Shown in pieces: positions 17,612 to 26,526 of a stretch of 64,000 nucleotides of DNA. The position numbers and the translations under genes were made by a program. The stretch is from CAKZNE01 sp963976435 (GTDB taxonomy: Bacteria; Bacteroidota; Bacteroidia; Flavobacteriales; Schleiferiaceae): NCBI GenBank assembly GCA_963976435.1, contig CAXBKQ010000019.1, positions 11,434 through 75,433 on the forward strand, read 5' to 3'. A model generated the notes under the pieces. That model was not told the DNA's origin. It did no database searches and worked only from the letters and a program-made list of their open reading frames with translations. The number at the start of each line of letters is the position of its first letter. Position 1 is the first letter of the stretch.

Positions 17612-18795
17612 CCTGGATTATTATTAGTTGGAAAAATATTTGGCATAAACCCTTAAGTTCAATTTTAAGTATCCTCTTGCTGGCCTTTGGAGCAGGAATA
17701 ATTTCCCTACTTCTCAATGTTTCTGAACAGGTAGAAAAGCAGTTTACCAAAAATATATCTGGGATTGATATGGTTGTAGGAGCCAAAGGAAGTCCATTAC
17801 AACTTCTGCTGAGTAGTGTTTACCAAATAGATGCTCCTACGGGCAATATTTCCTTAAGCGAATATCAAAAACTGAGTAAAAATCCCCTGGTAAAGAAAAG
17901 TATTCCCCTTTCATTTGGCGACAATTATAAGGGCTATAGAATGGTGGGAACGGAAAAATCCTATTTGGATTTGTATGATGCAGAGCTTAAAAAGGGTCAA
18001 CTATGGTCTCAATCCGGAGAAGCAGTCATTGGATCTTTGGTTCAAAATATTACAGAATTGGATTTGAATAAAAGCTTTCAAAGTAGCCATGGTTTTGATT
18101 CTGAAATGGGTGAAGGTCATGTGCATTTTAACTTCCAGGTTGTAGGGGTTTTGGAGGAGACAGGAACGGTTTTAGACAAGCTAATACTTACCAATTTGGA
18201 AAGTGTTTGGGATGTCCATCAACATGAAGGTCATTCTCATGAAGAAAAGCCAAAGGAAATTACTGCTGCCTTTATTAAATTCAAAAATCCCATGGGAATA
18301 TTAAGTGTTCCCAGGATGGTAAATCAAAAAACCAATATGCAAGCGGCATTGCCAGCTATTGAGATCAACAGGCTATTCTCATTAATGGGAACTGGAATTG
18401 AAACTCTTCAAAGTTTAGCAATATTAATAGTTTTAATTTCTGGAATTAGCGTTTTTATTTCCTTGTATCAAAGCTTGAAAGAAAGAAAATTTGAATTGGC
18501 ATTATTGAGAAGTATGGGTGCCTCTAGATTTCAACTTTTTAGCTTAGTAATAATGGAAGGATTATTTATTTCTATTATTGGCTTTATATGTGCTATGGTA
18601 TTTAGCAAAATTGCCATGACTTTAATTTCTGCAATGGCGGAACAAAATTATCAATATCCCTTGCAAACCTCTTTTTTAACTAAAGATGAAGGACTATTAT
18701 TCCTAGGAATTTTGGCAATTGGATTTCTTGCCTCAATTTTACCATCTATTCAAGCGTTTAGATTAAATATTTCCAAAACCCTTAGCGATGCTTAA
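17608..18795 (+). CDS. ABC transporter permease, FtsX/MacB family, with His-rich periplasmic loop
   Basis: Permease of 395 residues: one N-terminal membrane helix (about 18-38), a large periplasmic domain, and three C-terminal helices (about 262-283, 308-332, 353-375) with LALLRSMGASRFQLF, the FtsX-type coupling segment. The periplasmic domain has two His clusters: H161, H171 and H173, and QHEGHSHEE with His 204, 206, 209 and 211. These suggest binding of zinc or another metal, which is inference. ATGA overlap with the ATPase gene; the next gene starts inside its 3' end. With two small DUF3299-like proteins downstream this looks like one export or metal-handling unit. Confidence 0.87.
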   Translation: MTWIIISWKNIWHKPLSSILSILLLAFGAGIISLLLNVSEQVEKQFTKNISGIDMVVGAKGSPLQLLLSSVYQIDAPTGNISLSEYQKLSKNPLVKKSIPLSFGDNYKGYRMVGTEKSYLDLYDAELKKGQLWSQSGEAVIGSLVQNITELDLNKSFQSSHGFDSEMGEGHVHFNFQVVGVLEETGTVLDKLILTNLESVWDVHQHEGHSHEEKPKEITAAFIKFKNPMGILSVPRMVNQKTNMQAALPAIEINRLFSLMGTGIETLQSLAILIVLISGISVFISLYQSLKERKFELALLRSMGASRFQLFSLVIMEGLFISIIGFICAMVFSKIAMTLISAMAEQNYQYPLQTSFLTKDEGLLFLGILAIGFLASILPSIQAFRLNISKTLSDA

Positions 18796-19213
18796 AAGTA
18801 TAGCCAGCCTTTTTCTAATTCTACTAGCCAATTCATCCATTGCCCAAAAACCTTTGGTTTGGGAATTATTAGGACTAACTACCTACACCAATAGCCAGGA
18901 AGAAGAAGGGAGTTTAATCCCCAACTTTCCCCCTATTTTGATAAGTCAATATGAAGGAGAAGAAGTAAGTATTTCAGGTTATTTAGTACCTATTGATGTA
19001 GCTACAAATAAATATGCTCTTTCCAAAAATCCATTTTCATCCTGTTTTTTCTGTGGGAATGCTGGGCCAGAAACAGTTATTGAATTGCGGTTTGAAGCAG
19101 ATCCTGGGAGATTCGTTACAGATGAATATTTAATGATTAAGGGAGTTTTACAATTAAATCACAAGGGCGATGGCCTATTTTTCACCTTAAAAAATGCCTC
19201 TCTCCATGGTTAA
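18788..19213 (+). CDS. DUF3299-like exported protein (first of a tandem pair)
   Basis: Protein of 141 residues with a signal peptide (about 1-19, ending SSIAQ). The core has ISGYLVPIDV and then PFSSCFFCGNAGPETV, with two closely spaced Cys (CFFC) that could bind metal or form a disulphide. It resembles DUF3299 (glycine-tyrosine, proline-leucine, then a Cys and Pro-rich stretch). It overlaps the permease gene by 8 bases. The function is unknown. I recall DUF3299 genes beside similar ABC genes in zinc-responsive loci of Vibrio, which would fit, but I could not check this. Confidence 0.75.
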   Translation: MLKSIASLFLILLANSSIAQKPLVWELLGLTTYTNSQEEEGSLIPNFPPILISQYEGEEVSISGYLVPIDVATNKYALSKNPFSSCFFCGNAGPETVIELRFEADPGRFVTDEYLMIKGVLQLNHKGDGLFFTLKNASLHG

Positions 19214-19658
19214 GCATTTAGGTATAGGATTGTTGATAATCTTTAGCCATCTCGTATTTGCTCAAGATGAAGATTCCGCTAAAATTATTGACTGGAAATT
19301 CCTTTCGCATGTAGACTATGAGGACAAATACTACCCGGAGCTTGAGGCCTGGTATTTAGAGCCAATATTTGATGAAAGCATCCTTGCTTTGGATGGTAAG
19401 AGGGTAATTATTAAAGGCTATATTATTCCTTTGGATGCAGAGGGTGGAGTTTTCGCACTTTCTGCCTATCCTTTTAGTTCTTGTTTTTTCTGTGGTGGTG
19501 CAGGGCCAGAATCTGTTATGAGTTTAAAATTTAAGTCTAAACCCAAAAAATACAGCACAGATGATGTGGTTATGTTTACCGGCACCCTCAAATTAAACAC
19601 CACTGATTTTGAGGATTTTAATTATATCTTGCAGGAAGTTGAAGAAATAGATCCGTGA
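19206..19658 (+). CDS. DUF3299-like exported protein (second of a tandem pair)
   Basis: Paralogue of the preceding protein, 150 residues from the ATG at 19206 (an ATG at 19194 would add four residues before the signal peptide). Signal peptide about 1-20 (HLVFAQ). The core repeats the pattern: IIKGYIIPLDAEGG, then YPFSSCFFCGGAGPESV. The shared SSCFFCG.AGPE block shows that the pair arose by duplication. Its start lies within the end of the previous gene, so the two are translationally coupled and may form a heterodimer. It is followed by a hydrolase gene with a GTGA overlap. Confidence 0.75.
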   Translation: MVKHLGIGLLIIFSHLVFAQDEDSAKIIDWKFLSHVDYEDKYYPELEAWYLEPIFDESILALDGKRVIIKGYIIPLDAEGGVFALSAYPFSSCFFCGGAGPESVMSLKFKSKPKKYSTDDVVMFTGTLKLNTTDFEDFNYILQEVEEIDP

Positions 19659-20653
19659 AAAAAAGAAGAATTTTCCTCCTAATAGTTCTCAGTCTTATTG
19701 TCCTTTATCTTTTAGGACCAAAACCTGAATCACCAATTTACAATGCAGAAATTCCAGAGCTACCGAATATCAAGTCTATTGAAAAGTATATTCAATTAAA
19801 AGAGGCTCAGTTTAATACGAGAGAAAACTGCCAAGCTCAAATTGTTTGGGCAGATTCCTCAAAATCTGAAACCGAATATTCCATTTTATATCTACATGGC
19901 TTTTCTGCCAGCCATATGGAAGGTGATCCTGTTCATAAAAATCTGGCTAAAGAATTTTCATCAAATCTCTATTTAGCTAGACTTCAAGATCATGGTCTTC
20001 ATAGTCCTATTAATCTAGAAAAATACAGCCCCGATGGGGTTTGGGAATCAGCCAAGGAAGCATTGTTTATCGCTCAAAAATTAGGAGAAAAAGTCATTAT
20101 TATTTCCACCTCTACAGGTTCACCTATCGCCTTAAAACTTGCTGCAGAATTTCCGGAGGTGGTATTTAGCCTCGTTAATTTATCGCCAAATTTTAGGATT
20201 AAAGACCCATCAGCAAGAATTTTAAATGACCCCTGGGGAGCACAAATTGCTTCAATGGTTATCGGCAAAACAAGACATGTAGTATATGAAAATCCAGAAG
20301 CCAAAAAATATTGGGACACTCTCTACAGCGTAAACGCCCTAGTAGCAATGGAAGAGTTAATTGAAACAACTACTACCACCTCAGTATTATCAAAAATTAG
20401 CTGCCCAGTTTTAAGTCTATATTATTATAAGGATGAAAAAAATCAAGATGAAGTGGTTGATGTTTCGCGAATTCCGGAAATTCACAAAGAATTAGCCAGT
20501 AAAGAGGAAGAAAATATTTGCAAAGCTCTAGCTAGTCCTGAAAGCCATGTTATAGCTTCTTCCATACAATCTAAGAATTATCAAATTGTTGAGGATGAGA
20601 TTCGTGAATTTATGATCTCCGTATTGGGTTTAAAAACCGAAAACAAACCTTAA
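19655..20653 (+). CDS. Alpha/beta hydrolase, membrane anchored
   Basis: Protein of 332 residues with an N-terminal hydrophobic anchor (about 5-20, ILLIVLSLIVLYLLG). The alpha/beta hydrolase core shows the oxyanion motif YLHGFSASHMEGDP, the nucleophile elbow ISTSTGSP (Ser flanked as S-T-S-T-G instead of the common GxSxG), and a late SPESHVIAS His. It probably acts on a lipid or ester at the inner membrane. The start is GTG at 19655, overlapping the TGA of the DUF3299-like gene. It is the last gene of the ABC unit. Similar proteins are often called serine aminopeptidase or lysophospholipase; I cannot choose. Confidence 0.8.
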   Translation: MKKRRIFLLIVLSLIVLYLLGPKPESPIYNAEIPELPNIKSIEKYIQLKEAQFNTRENCQAQIVWADSSKSETEYSILYLHGFSASHMEGDPVHKNLAKEFSSNLYLARLQDHGLHSPINLEKYSPDGVWESAKEALFIAQKLGEKVIIISTSTGSPIALKLAAEFPEVVFSLVNLSPNFRIKDPSARILNDPWGAQIASMVIGKTRHVVYENPEAKKYWDTLYSVNALVAMEELIETTTTTSVLSKISCPVLSLYYYKDEKNQDEVVDVSRIPEIHKELASKEEENICKALASPESHVIASSIQSKNYQIVEDEIREFMISVLGLKTENKP

Positions 20654-20737
20654 ATAGTAGGTAATAGCCTTTTACTAGGGCAAAATACATACTGCCTGAA
20701 TTGCTGGAACGTTTCCTATTAGATTGGCAATTAATTC

Positions 20738-20745
20738 TATCTTTG
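20738..20745 (+). promoter_or_regulatory. Predicted -7 element of the BatA-like gene
   Basis: TATCTTTG matches TAnnTTTG exactly and ends 7 bases before the ATG at 20753. No good -33 TTG lies at the usual distance. If real, the mRNA would be nearly leaderless. Confidence 0.4.
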
Positions 20746-20752
20746 ACCATTG

Positions 20753-22762
20753 ATGAATTTCCTATATCCGTCTTTTTTGTGGGCCCTTTTAGCCCTTCTT
20801 ATTCCCATTATCATCCACCTATTTAATTTTAAAAGGTATAGGACGGTTTACTTTAGTAATAATCGATTTTTACAAGCCCTCCAGAAAAAGTCTAAATCTT
20901 TTAACAAGCTCAAGCATTGGATAATTTTACTATCCCGATTATTGGCTTTAGCCTGTTTGGTTTTTGCCTTTGCACAACCCTTTTTCCCTGCTAAAGAAAA
21001 ATCTGATCAGAACTCTTCTCTTGTTTCTATTTATATAGACAATAGTTTGAGCATGAAAAACAAGGGCTTAAATGGTAGTTTATTGGAAGATGCCCGAAGT
21101 GAAGCCGTAAATTTGGTAAAAGCCCTTCCCAAAAATTATAAGTTTCAAATCATTTCCAATGATCTGGAGTCTAGGCAAAAATCATTTTATAATAGCAGTC
21201 AGGCAATACGCTTAATTGATGAATTAAAACCTTCAAATGCATTTCGGAGCATTCATGAAATTAGCAAGCAAATAAAAGGGAGTATTCCTGAAGATAAACT
21301 AGATTCCAAAATCCAGCTTTTTGTTCTTTCGGATTTTCAAAAAAGTCAATTTTCCAATTTAAATAGTTTAAACGATAGTTTATGGAATTTGAAACTTCTG
21401 AAATTTCAGGAAGCAAATCCATCCTCCAATTTGGCTATTGACTCTGTATGGTTTGAAAATCCAATTTTACAGCCGGGCTTTGATCAAACTTTGAAACTTA
21501 GAATCGTGAATTATGGGATACAAGATTTGGCATCTATATCTATCCAATTGACAATAAATTCGGAATTACAAGGAGCAGAGGAATTTAATATTTCTGCTTT
21601 GGAGAAAAAAGAATTAAAGTTTATTATCCGACCTGAAAATAAAGCTATTTATGAAGGCCTATTAAAAATTGATATGGGTCAGCCGAGCTTCGACAATCAG
21701 TTATATTTCAGTTTCAAGGTAGAAGATCCGATAAGAGTGCTTTTGCTTGGAAAGTCCAATAAATCCCTTTTTGAAAAGCTCTATCAAGATAGTATTTATG
21801 ATCTGAACTTTACCGATTTAAATGAATTGAGTTATGGTGAGATTCAAAATTATAATTTAGTAATACTAAATCAGCTGGAAAAATTTCCGAGTGGATTAAA
21901 ATCGGCAATTTCTGAAAATCTCAAACAGGGCAAAAACATTGCCTTTATTCCAAACTATGAGGATAAAAAAGCAAATGATGAATTTTTAAAAAGTTTGGGA
22001 CTTAGAGAATATGGAGAGCTTTCCCAAGCTAAAATAAAATTGAATAAAATTTATTGGAAGGATCTAATTTTCGAAAATGTATTTACAGCAGAGCCGAAGA
22101 ATTCTCAGCTTCCAAGTATAAAGAAACACTATAAAACTTCTCCTGCCCCTTATTGCCTTTTGGAAATGGAAAACGGTGATTGTCTTCTTAGCAGAAAGCC
22201 AATTTATGAGGGTCAGTTTATGCTTTTTAACAGCAATTTAGATTTAGAGTCTAGCGATATTGCAAGACATAGCATTTTGGTACCCATAATGTTGAATTCT
22301 GCCCTATATAGCAGCCTCAAACAAGCCTTATACAATTCTTCAGGTAATGAATTCGGACAAGAATTTGAGCGTAAATTTCCTGAATCTGACTATCCACTCA
22401 AAATAAAAGTTGAGGGAAAAGAGATTATCCCTCAACAAAGAAACCAAGGACTTAGCACAGAATTATTCAGTCTTCCCGCTGAAATAAAGCCTGGAATTTA
22501 CCCTGTTATCGAAAACGAGGAGGAAATTGGAAAAATAGCAGTTAATATTGATCCTAGAGAAAGTGATTGGGCCTTTTGGGAAGAATCAGATCTTAAAGAA
22601 GTTTTAGCGAATAGTAATGTTGAAATATTGGACATAGAAAATATTAACCTTGCCAAGATAGTTCGCGATAATTATAATGTTAGACCATTATGGCATTGGT
22701 TTTTATGGGCAGCATTGTTCTTATTAATTATTGAAATAACTTTACTAAAACTTTGGAATTAA
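20753..22762 (+). CDS. BatA-domain membrane protein with VWA-like region
   Basis: Protein of 669 residues. The N-terminal MNFLYPSFLWALLALLIPI and HLFNFKRYRTVYFSNNRFL are the signature of the BatA / aerotolerance-regulator N-terminal domain, with a second helix at about 58-75. A degenerate von Willebrand A-like domain follows (SIYIDNSLSM, a MIDAS-like DxSxS, about residue 93). A long extracytoplasmic part ends in a C-terminal helix (LWHWFLWAALFLLIIEITLL). Such proteins occur widely in Bacteroidota; their role is unclear. The start is the ATG at 20753 rather than the TTG just before it. The next gene follows after 5 bases. Confidence 0.85.
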   Translation: MNFLYPSFLWALLALLIPIIIHLFNFKRYRTVYFSNNRFLQALQKKSKSFNKLKHWIILLSRLLALACLVFAFAQPFFPAKEKSDQNSSLVSIYIDNSLSMKNKGLNGSLLEDARSEAVNLVKALPKNYKFQIISNDLESRQKSFYNSSQAIRLIDELKPSNAFRSIHEISKQIKGSIPEDKLDSKIQLFVLSDFQKSQFSNLNSLNDSLWNLKLLKFQEANPSSNLAIDSVWFENPILQPGFDQTLKLRIVNYGIQDLASISIQLTINSELQGAEEFNISALEKKELKFIIRPENKAIYEGLLKIDMGQPSFDNQLYFSFKVEDPIRVLLLGKSNKSLFEKLYQDSIYDLNFTDLNELSYGEIQNYNLVILNQLEKFPSGLKSAISENLKQGKNIAFIPNYEDKKANDEFLKSLGLREYGELSQAKIKLNKIYWKDLIFENVFTAEPKNSQLPSIKKHYKTSPAPYCLLEMENGDCLLSRKPIYEGQFMLFNSNLDLESSDIARHSILVPIMLNSALYSSLKQALYNSSGNEFGQEFERKFPESDYPLKIKVEGKEIIPQQRNQGLSTELFSLPAEIKPGIYPVIENEEEIGKIAVNIDPRESDWAFWEESDLKEVLANSNVEILDIENINLAKIVRDNYNVRPLWHWFLWAALFLLIIEITLLKLWN

Positions 22763-22767
22763 AAGCT

Positions 22768-24048
22768 ATGGAACAAAATAAGATTCTTATAAAAAAGGTA
22801 AAGGTCATTGACCCCCTTTCGTCTTATAATGGAAAAACCGTAGATATTTTAATTGAAGAGGATATTATTACCTCCATTAAAAGTCTGATTGAGGATAAGG
22901 ATGCCCAAATTTTTACAGCTGAAAATCTATGTGTGAGCCCTGGTTGGTTTGATTTAAGAGCGAACTTTTGTGATCCTGGTTTTGAGGAAAAAGAATCTAT
23001 AGAATCTGGAGCAAATGCCGCAATTTTTGGCGGATTTACTGGTCTGGCATTAAGTCCGGAAACCCAACCTAGAATTGATTCTAAGTCCATTGTAGAATAC
23101 GTTTACAAAAAAGCGGAAGATTTGCCGGTAAACATTTATCCAATGGGAGCTTTTAGCAAAAATTTAAATGGCGAAGAACTCAGCGAAATGTACGATATGT
23201 TTCAAGCGGGAGCCATTGCTTTTGGTCATGGTAAAACTTGTCCAGACAATTTATCGATTTTAAAACTTGCTTTGCAATATCAAAAAGATTTTGCAGGCCC
23301 TCTTCATATCGCCCCGGTAGATTCTGGACTAGCAAAAGGTGGACAGATGCATGAAGGCGAGGTAAGTACCTATCTTGGTTTAAAGGGGATTCCAAGTTTG
23401 GCAGAGGAAATTAGCACTCAAAACATACTTCACCTTGCAGAATATGCAGAAACCTCGGTGCACTTAGCGGGAATATCCTCCAAGGAAACTTTGGCTTTAT
23501 TAAAAACCGCCCAAGCAAATGGACAAGAATATACGGCAGATGTATCCTTGGCTAATCTATGTTTTAATGATAAGCATTTAGAAAGCTATGACAGCAATTA
23601 TAAGCTAATGCCACCTCTTAGAGGTGAAGAAGATAGATTGGCATTAATTGAAGCATTAAATAAAGGACTGATACACGCTATTGCCTCTGATCACTACCCT
23701 GAAAATGTTGAAAATAAAATGTGTGAATTTGATCATTCTGCATTTGGAATGATATCTCTTGAAACTTTTATTGGAGCACTAGGCAAGGCCTTGGATGGAA
23801 AGGTAAGCTGGGATAAAATAATTGAATTAATTGCCCTAAACCCCAGAAGAATATTGGGATTAGAAATTCCTACTATAGAGGAAGGCAATGCTGCAGAACT
23901 AACATTTTTCGATCCGGAAAAAGAATGGATATTCAATAAAAAAGATATTCAAAGTAAATCAACCAACACTCCCTTTATTGGGAAACAACTCAAGGGAAAA
24001 GCTCTTGGGATTTTTAATGAAGGACTTATGGTTTGGTTAGATAATTAA
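22768..24048 (+). CDS. Dihydroorotase homologue, predicted catalytically inactive
   Basis: Amidohydrolase-fold protein of 426 residues from the ATG at 22768 (the TTG at 22753 lies inside the previous gene). Overall it follows class I dihydroorotase: VIDPLSSYNGKTVDILIEEDIIT, CVSPGWFDL, and a late IASDHYPE. The metal-binding HxH after the first strand is replaced by RAN (DLRANFCDPG, about residues 62-70), and the Lys-carboxylate region is also atypical (AFGHGKTCPD). It probably cannot hold the binuclear zinc centre. Such pseudo-dihydroorotases act as structural partners of aspartate transcarbamoylase in some bacteria; no pyrB is in the window. It sits between the BatA gene and two glycosyltransferases. 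Confidence 0.85.
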   Translation: MEQNKILIKKVKVIDPLSSYNGKTVDILIEEDIITSIKSLIEDKDAQIFTAENLCVSPGWFDLRANFCDPGFEEKESIESGANAAIFGGFTGLALSPETQPRIDSKSIVEYVYKKAEDLPVNIYPMGAFSKNLNGEELSEMYDMFQAGAIAFGHGKTCPDNLSILKLALQYQKDFAGPLHIAPVDSGLAKGGQMHEGEVSTYLGLKGIPSLAEEISTQNILHLAEYAETSVHLAGISSKETLALLKTAQANGQEYTADVSLANLCFNDKHLESYDSNYKLMPPLRGEEDRLALIEALNKGLIHAIASDHYPENVENKMCEFDHSAFGMISLETFIGALGKALDGKVSWDKIIELIALNPRRILGLEIPTIEEGNAAELTFFDPEKEWIFNKKDIQSKSTNTPFIGKQLKGKALGIFNEGLMVWLDN

Positions 24049-24060
24049 AGAATATCAAAA

Positions 24061-25164
24061 ATGAAAATTGGTTACGAGGCCAAAAGAGTATTCCACAATT
24101 CTAGTGGATTAGGAAATTATAGCAGAAACCTTATTCGGGCTATGGCCGAAAAATATTCTTCCAATGAGTATTTTTTATATAATCCTAGCCCAGGGAAAAT
24201 TCCCTTTGGCCAAGATTTTTCAAATATTCATGAAGTTCTTTCGGGTTATTCAAATCCTTTGATGTCTAATTTATGGCGACAAGCATTAATCCCAAAACGG
24301 GCTTTTAGAGATCATATTGATGTTTTTCATGGTTTAAGTCATGAGCTTCCCGTTGGCCTTCACAAAAAGGAAATTCCAAGTGTTGTAACCATCCATGATC
24401 TTATATTTATTCACAAACCTGAGCTTTACAAACCTATAGACCGTAAAATTTATACCCTTAAGGTCAATGCTGCTTGTGAACAAGCCAATCAAATTGTTGC
24501 TGCAAGCCAACAAACCAAAAAACACCTTGAAAAGTATTTAGAAATTCCCGGCGATCAAATAAAAGTAGTTTACCAATCCTGCGACCCTGTATTTTGGGAA
24601 AAATATTCGGAGGAACAAATTTCTAAAACCACCGAAAAACACAAATTGCCTCAAGATTTTGTACTTTTCGTAGGAACCTTAGAAGAAAGGAAAAATGTGG
24701 ATAAACTATTGGAAGCCTGCCAAAAATTAAAACTTCCTCTAGTATTAATAGGAAGAGCAACAGACTTTTGGAAAAAGGCGAAGGCAAATGCTAAAAGGCC
24801 AGAATTGGTTTTTTGTCCAAATGTCCCTAGCAATGAAGAGCTTGCCCATATTTACAATGCCGCAAAATTATTCGTTTACCCCTCTTATTTTGAGGGATTT
24901 GGAATTCCAGTATTAGAAGCTCAAGCCTGTGGCACTCCGGTTATTACATCTGATAAAAGCTCCTTGCCGGAAGTTGCTGGTCCGGATAGTATTTTGGTGG
25001 ATCCCCAAAGCGAATCTGAAATTTTAAACGCGATTCGGATGGTTTGGGAATCTGAAGGTTTACAAAAGAAGATGAAGGAAAACAGTATTAAATTTGCTGA
25101 AGAAAATTTTAAAGACGAAGTACTTTCCACCCAATGGCAAAATATTTATTCTAGCTTACTATGA
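24061..25164 (+). CDS. Glycosyltransferase, GT4 family
   Basis: GT-B fold protein of 367 residues. The N-terminal domain has SSGLGNYSRNLIRAM, a typical acceptor-site loop, and VVTIHDLIF. The C-terminal nucleotide-sugar domain has FVLFVGTLEERKNVDKLL, and the EGFGIPVLEAQACGTPVITS motif with its catalytic-type Glu pair. It transfers a sugar, often mannose or glucose, to a cell-surface glycan or lipid on the cytoplasmic side. It starts 12 bases after the dihydroorotase-like gene and overlaps the next glycosyltransferase gene by four bases (ATGA). The sugar specificity is not readable. Confidence 0.9.
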   Translation: MKIGYEAKRVFHNSSGLGNYSRNLIRAMAEKYSSNEYFLYNPSPGKIPFGQDFSNIHEVLSGYSNPLMSNLWRQALIPKRAFRDHIDVFHGLSHELPVGLHKKEIPSVVTIHDLIFIHKPELYKPIDRKIYTLKVNAACEQANQIVAASQQTKKHLEKYLEIPGDQIKVVYQSCDPVFWEKYSEEQISKTTEKHKLPQDFVLFVGTLEERKNVDKLLEACQKLKLPLVLIGRATDFWKKAKANAKRPELVFCPNVPSNEELAHIYNAAKLFVYPSYFEGFGIPVLEAQACGTPVITSDKSSLPEVAGPDSILVDPQSESEILNAIRMVWESEGLQKKMKENSIKFAEENFKDEVLSTQWQNIYSSLL

Positions 25165-25928
25165 GAGCAAAACTCACGGCATTAGTCCCAACAGGAAATG
25201 AAGAACACAATATTGATGCAGTTATTAAATCTGTAAACTTTGCCGATGAAGTATTGATTGTTGATTCCTATTCCACTGATAATACGGTAAAAATTGCCCA
25301 AAACCATGATGTAAACCTTATTCAAAGGGAATATGGTAATTCTGCCTCTCAAAAAAATTGGGCCATCCCACAGGCCAAGCATGAATGGATACTTTTGGTA
25401 GATGCCGATGAAAGAGTAAGCCTGGAATTGAAGAATGAAATTCTCAATATCCTCGAAAATAATGGTGATGTTGATGCCTATTGGATTTATAGACAAAACT
25501 ATTTTATGGGAAGGAAGCTAAATTATAGTGGCTGGCAAGGAGATAAGGTTATCCGCCTCTTCAGAAAGGATCATTGCAAATATGAAGATAAACATGTGCA
25601 TGCCGAAATCATCGTAAATGGTAAGCTTGGATATTTAAAAAACAAGCTAGAACACTATACCTATAAAGACCTTGGTCATCTTTTGTATAAAGCAGATAGA
25701 TATACTACTTGGGGAGCCTATGACAGGGTAGAAAAAACAAAAAGGGTAACTGCCTTTCACCTTTTACTAAAACCATTATTCACCTTTGTAAAAAAATATT
25801 TTTTTCAATTGGGAATCCTCGATGGTAAGGTAGGTTTCATTCTTGCAGCACATTCTGGATACTATATCTTCTTAAGATCTTTAAAAATTTGGAGAATAAA
25901 AGAAGGAGAGGAAATTCCTAAAAAATAA
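25161..25928 (+). CDS. Glycosyltransferase, GT2 family, WaaE-like
   Basis: GT-A fold protein of 255 residues. The first strand is ALVPTGNEEHNIDAVIKSV, then DEVLIVDSYSTDNTVKIA, and the metal-binding DxD is in LLVDADERV. GWQGDKVIRLFRK and VHAEIIVNGKLGYL follow, typical of the WaaE/KdtX-like lipopolysaccharide-core beta-1,4-glucosyltransferase group. A hydrophobic segment near 225-240 may be membrane associated. Together with the preceding GT4 gene it probably builds lipopolysaccharide core or another surface glycan. Confidence 0.88.
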   Translation: MRAKLTALVPTGNEEHNIDAVIKSVNFADEVLIVDSYSTDNTVKIAQNHDVNLIQREYGNSASQKNWAIPQAKHEWILLVDADERVSLELKNEILNILENNGDVDAYWIYRQNYFMGRKLNYSGWQGDKVIRLFRKDHCKYEDKHVHAEIIVNGKLGYLKNKLEHYTYKDLGHLLYKADRYTTWGAYDRVEKTKRVTAFHLLLKPLFTFVKKYFFQLGILDGKVGFILAAHSGYYIFLRSLKIWRIKEGEEIPKK

Positions 25929-26059
25929 GTCCCAAATAGAAATTTCAATTTATTACATCCCTTGCCTTAAATTATTTCAATATGTTGAAGCTTAAACTTT
26001 TGTTAATTGTATTCTGAAGGGAAACATGTTCTTTCTCCCTGCGTTTTGGCCTAAAAAAA

Positions 26060-26440
26060 ATGTCCAAACTAGTTTTTAAGCCCAAGTATTTTATCCTTAG
26101 CATTATCCTTTTTATTGCTGAGCTCAGCATCGAACTTTTTGCGCATGATGATTTCATTAGGCCTTATTTTGGGGATTATTTGATAGTAATTCTTCTCTAT
26201 TGTTTGATCCGTACTTTCTGTAGAGTGAAAACCATAACTGCCTGTATAATTGTTTTAATATTCTCTTTCGCTATAGAATTTTTCCAATATTTTCAACTCT
26301 TATCTATTTTTGATCTTCAAGATTCTTACTGGGCAAAACTTATTTTAGGATCCTCCTTTAGCCAATGGGATCTCCTTGCCTACTTACTAGGTATTATCAG
26401 TGTTTATATTCTGGAAAATAAATTTTTCGATAAAAAATAA
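26060..26440 (+). CDS. DUF2809 family membrane protein
   Basis: Protein of 126 residues with four predicted helices (about 10-28, 37-52, 58-74, 103-118). The pattern, with RPYFGDYLIVILLYCLIR and an acidic AIEFFQYF helix, agrees with DUF2809. The function is unknown. It stands alone between the glycosyltransferases and a lipoprotein gene. The 130 bases before it carry no clear promoter match. Confidence 0.8.
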   Translation: MSKLVFKPKYFILSIILFIAELSIELFAHDDFIRPYFGDYLIVILLYCLIRTFCRVKTITACIIVLIFSFAIEFFQYFQLLSIFDLQDSYWAKLILGSSFSQWDLLAYLLGIISVYILENKFFDKK

Positions 26441-26526
26441 TGCTTTAAAAAATTAAAGTTTCGTTTACTAATCATACTTCCTTAACAAATTGTAATGTTT
26501 AATTTTACAATCGGAAAAAGATAAAT

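Noticed and set aside
22824..23090. Antisense open frame of 88 codons inside the dihydroorotase-like gene, and similar frames inside other genes.
   Set aside because: They lie opposite clearly conserved protein motifs, have no recognisable family sequence and no start signals; they are shadows of the real genes.
26489..26511. Inverted repeat ATTGTAA/TTACAAT with nine-base spacer before a lipoprotein gene.
   Set aside because: Seven-base arms in AT-rich sequence with free spacer length are not rare, and no regulator or promoter element lines up with it.
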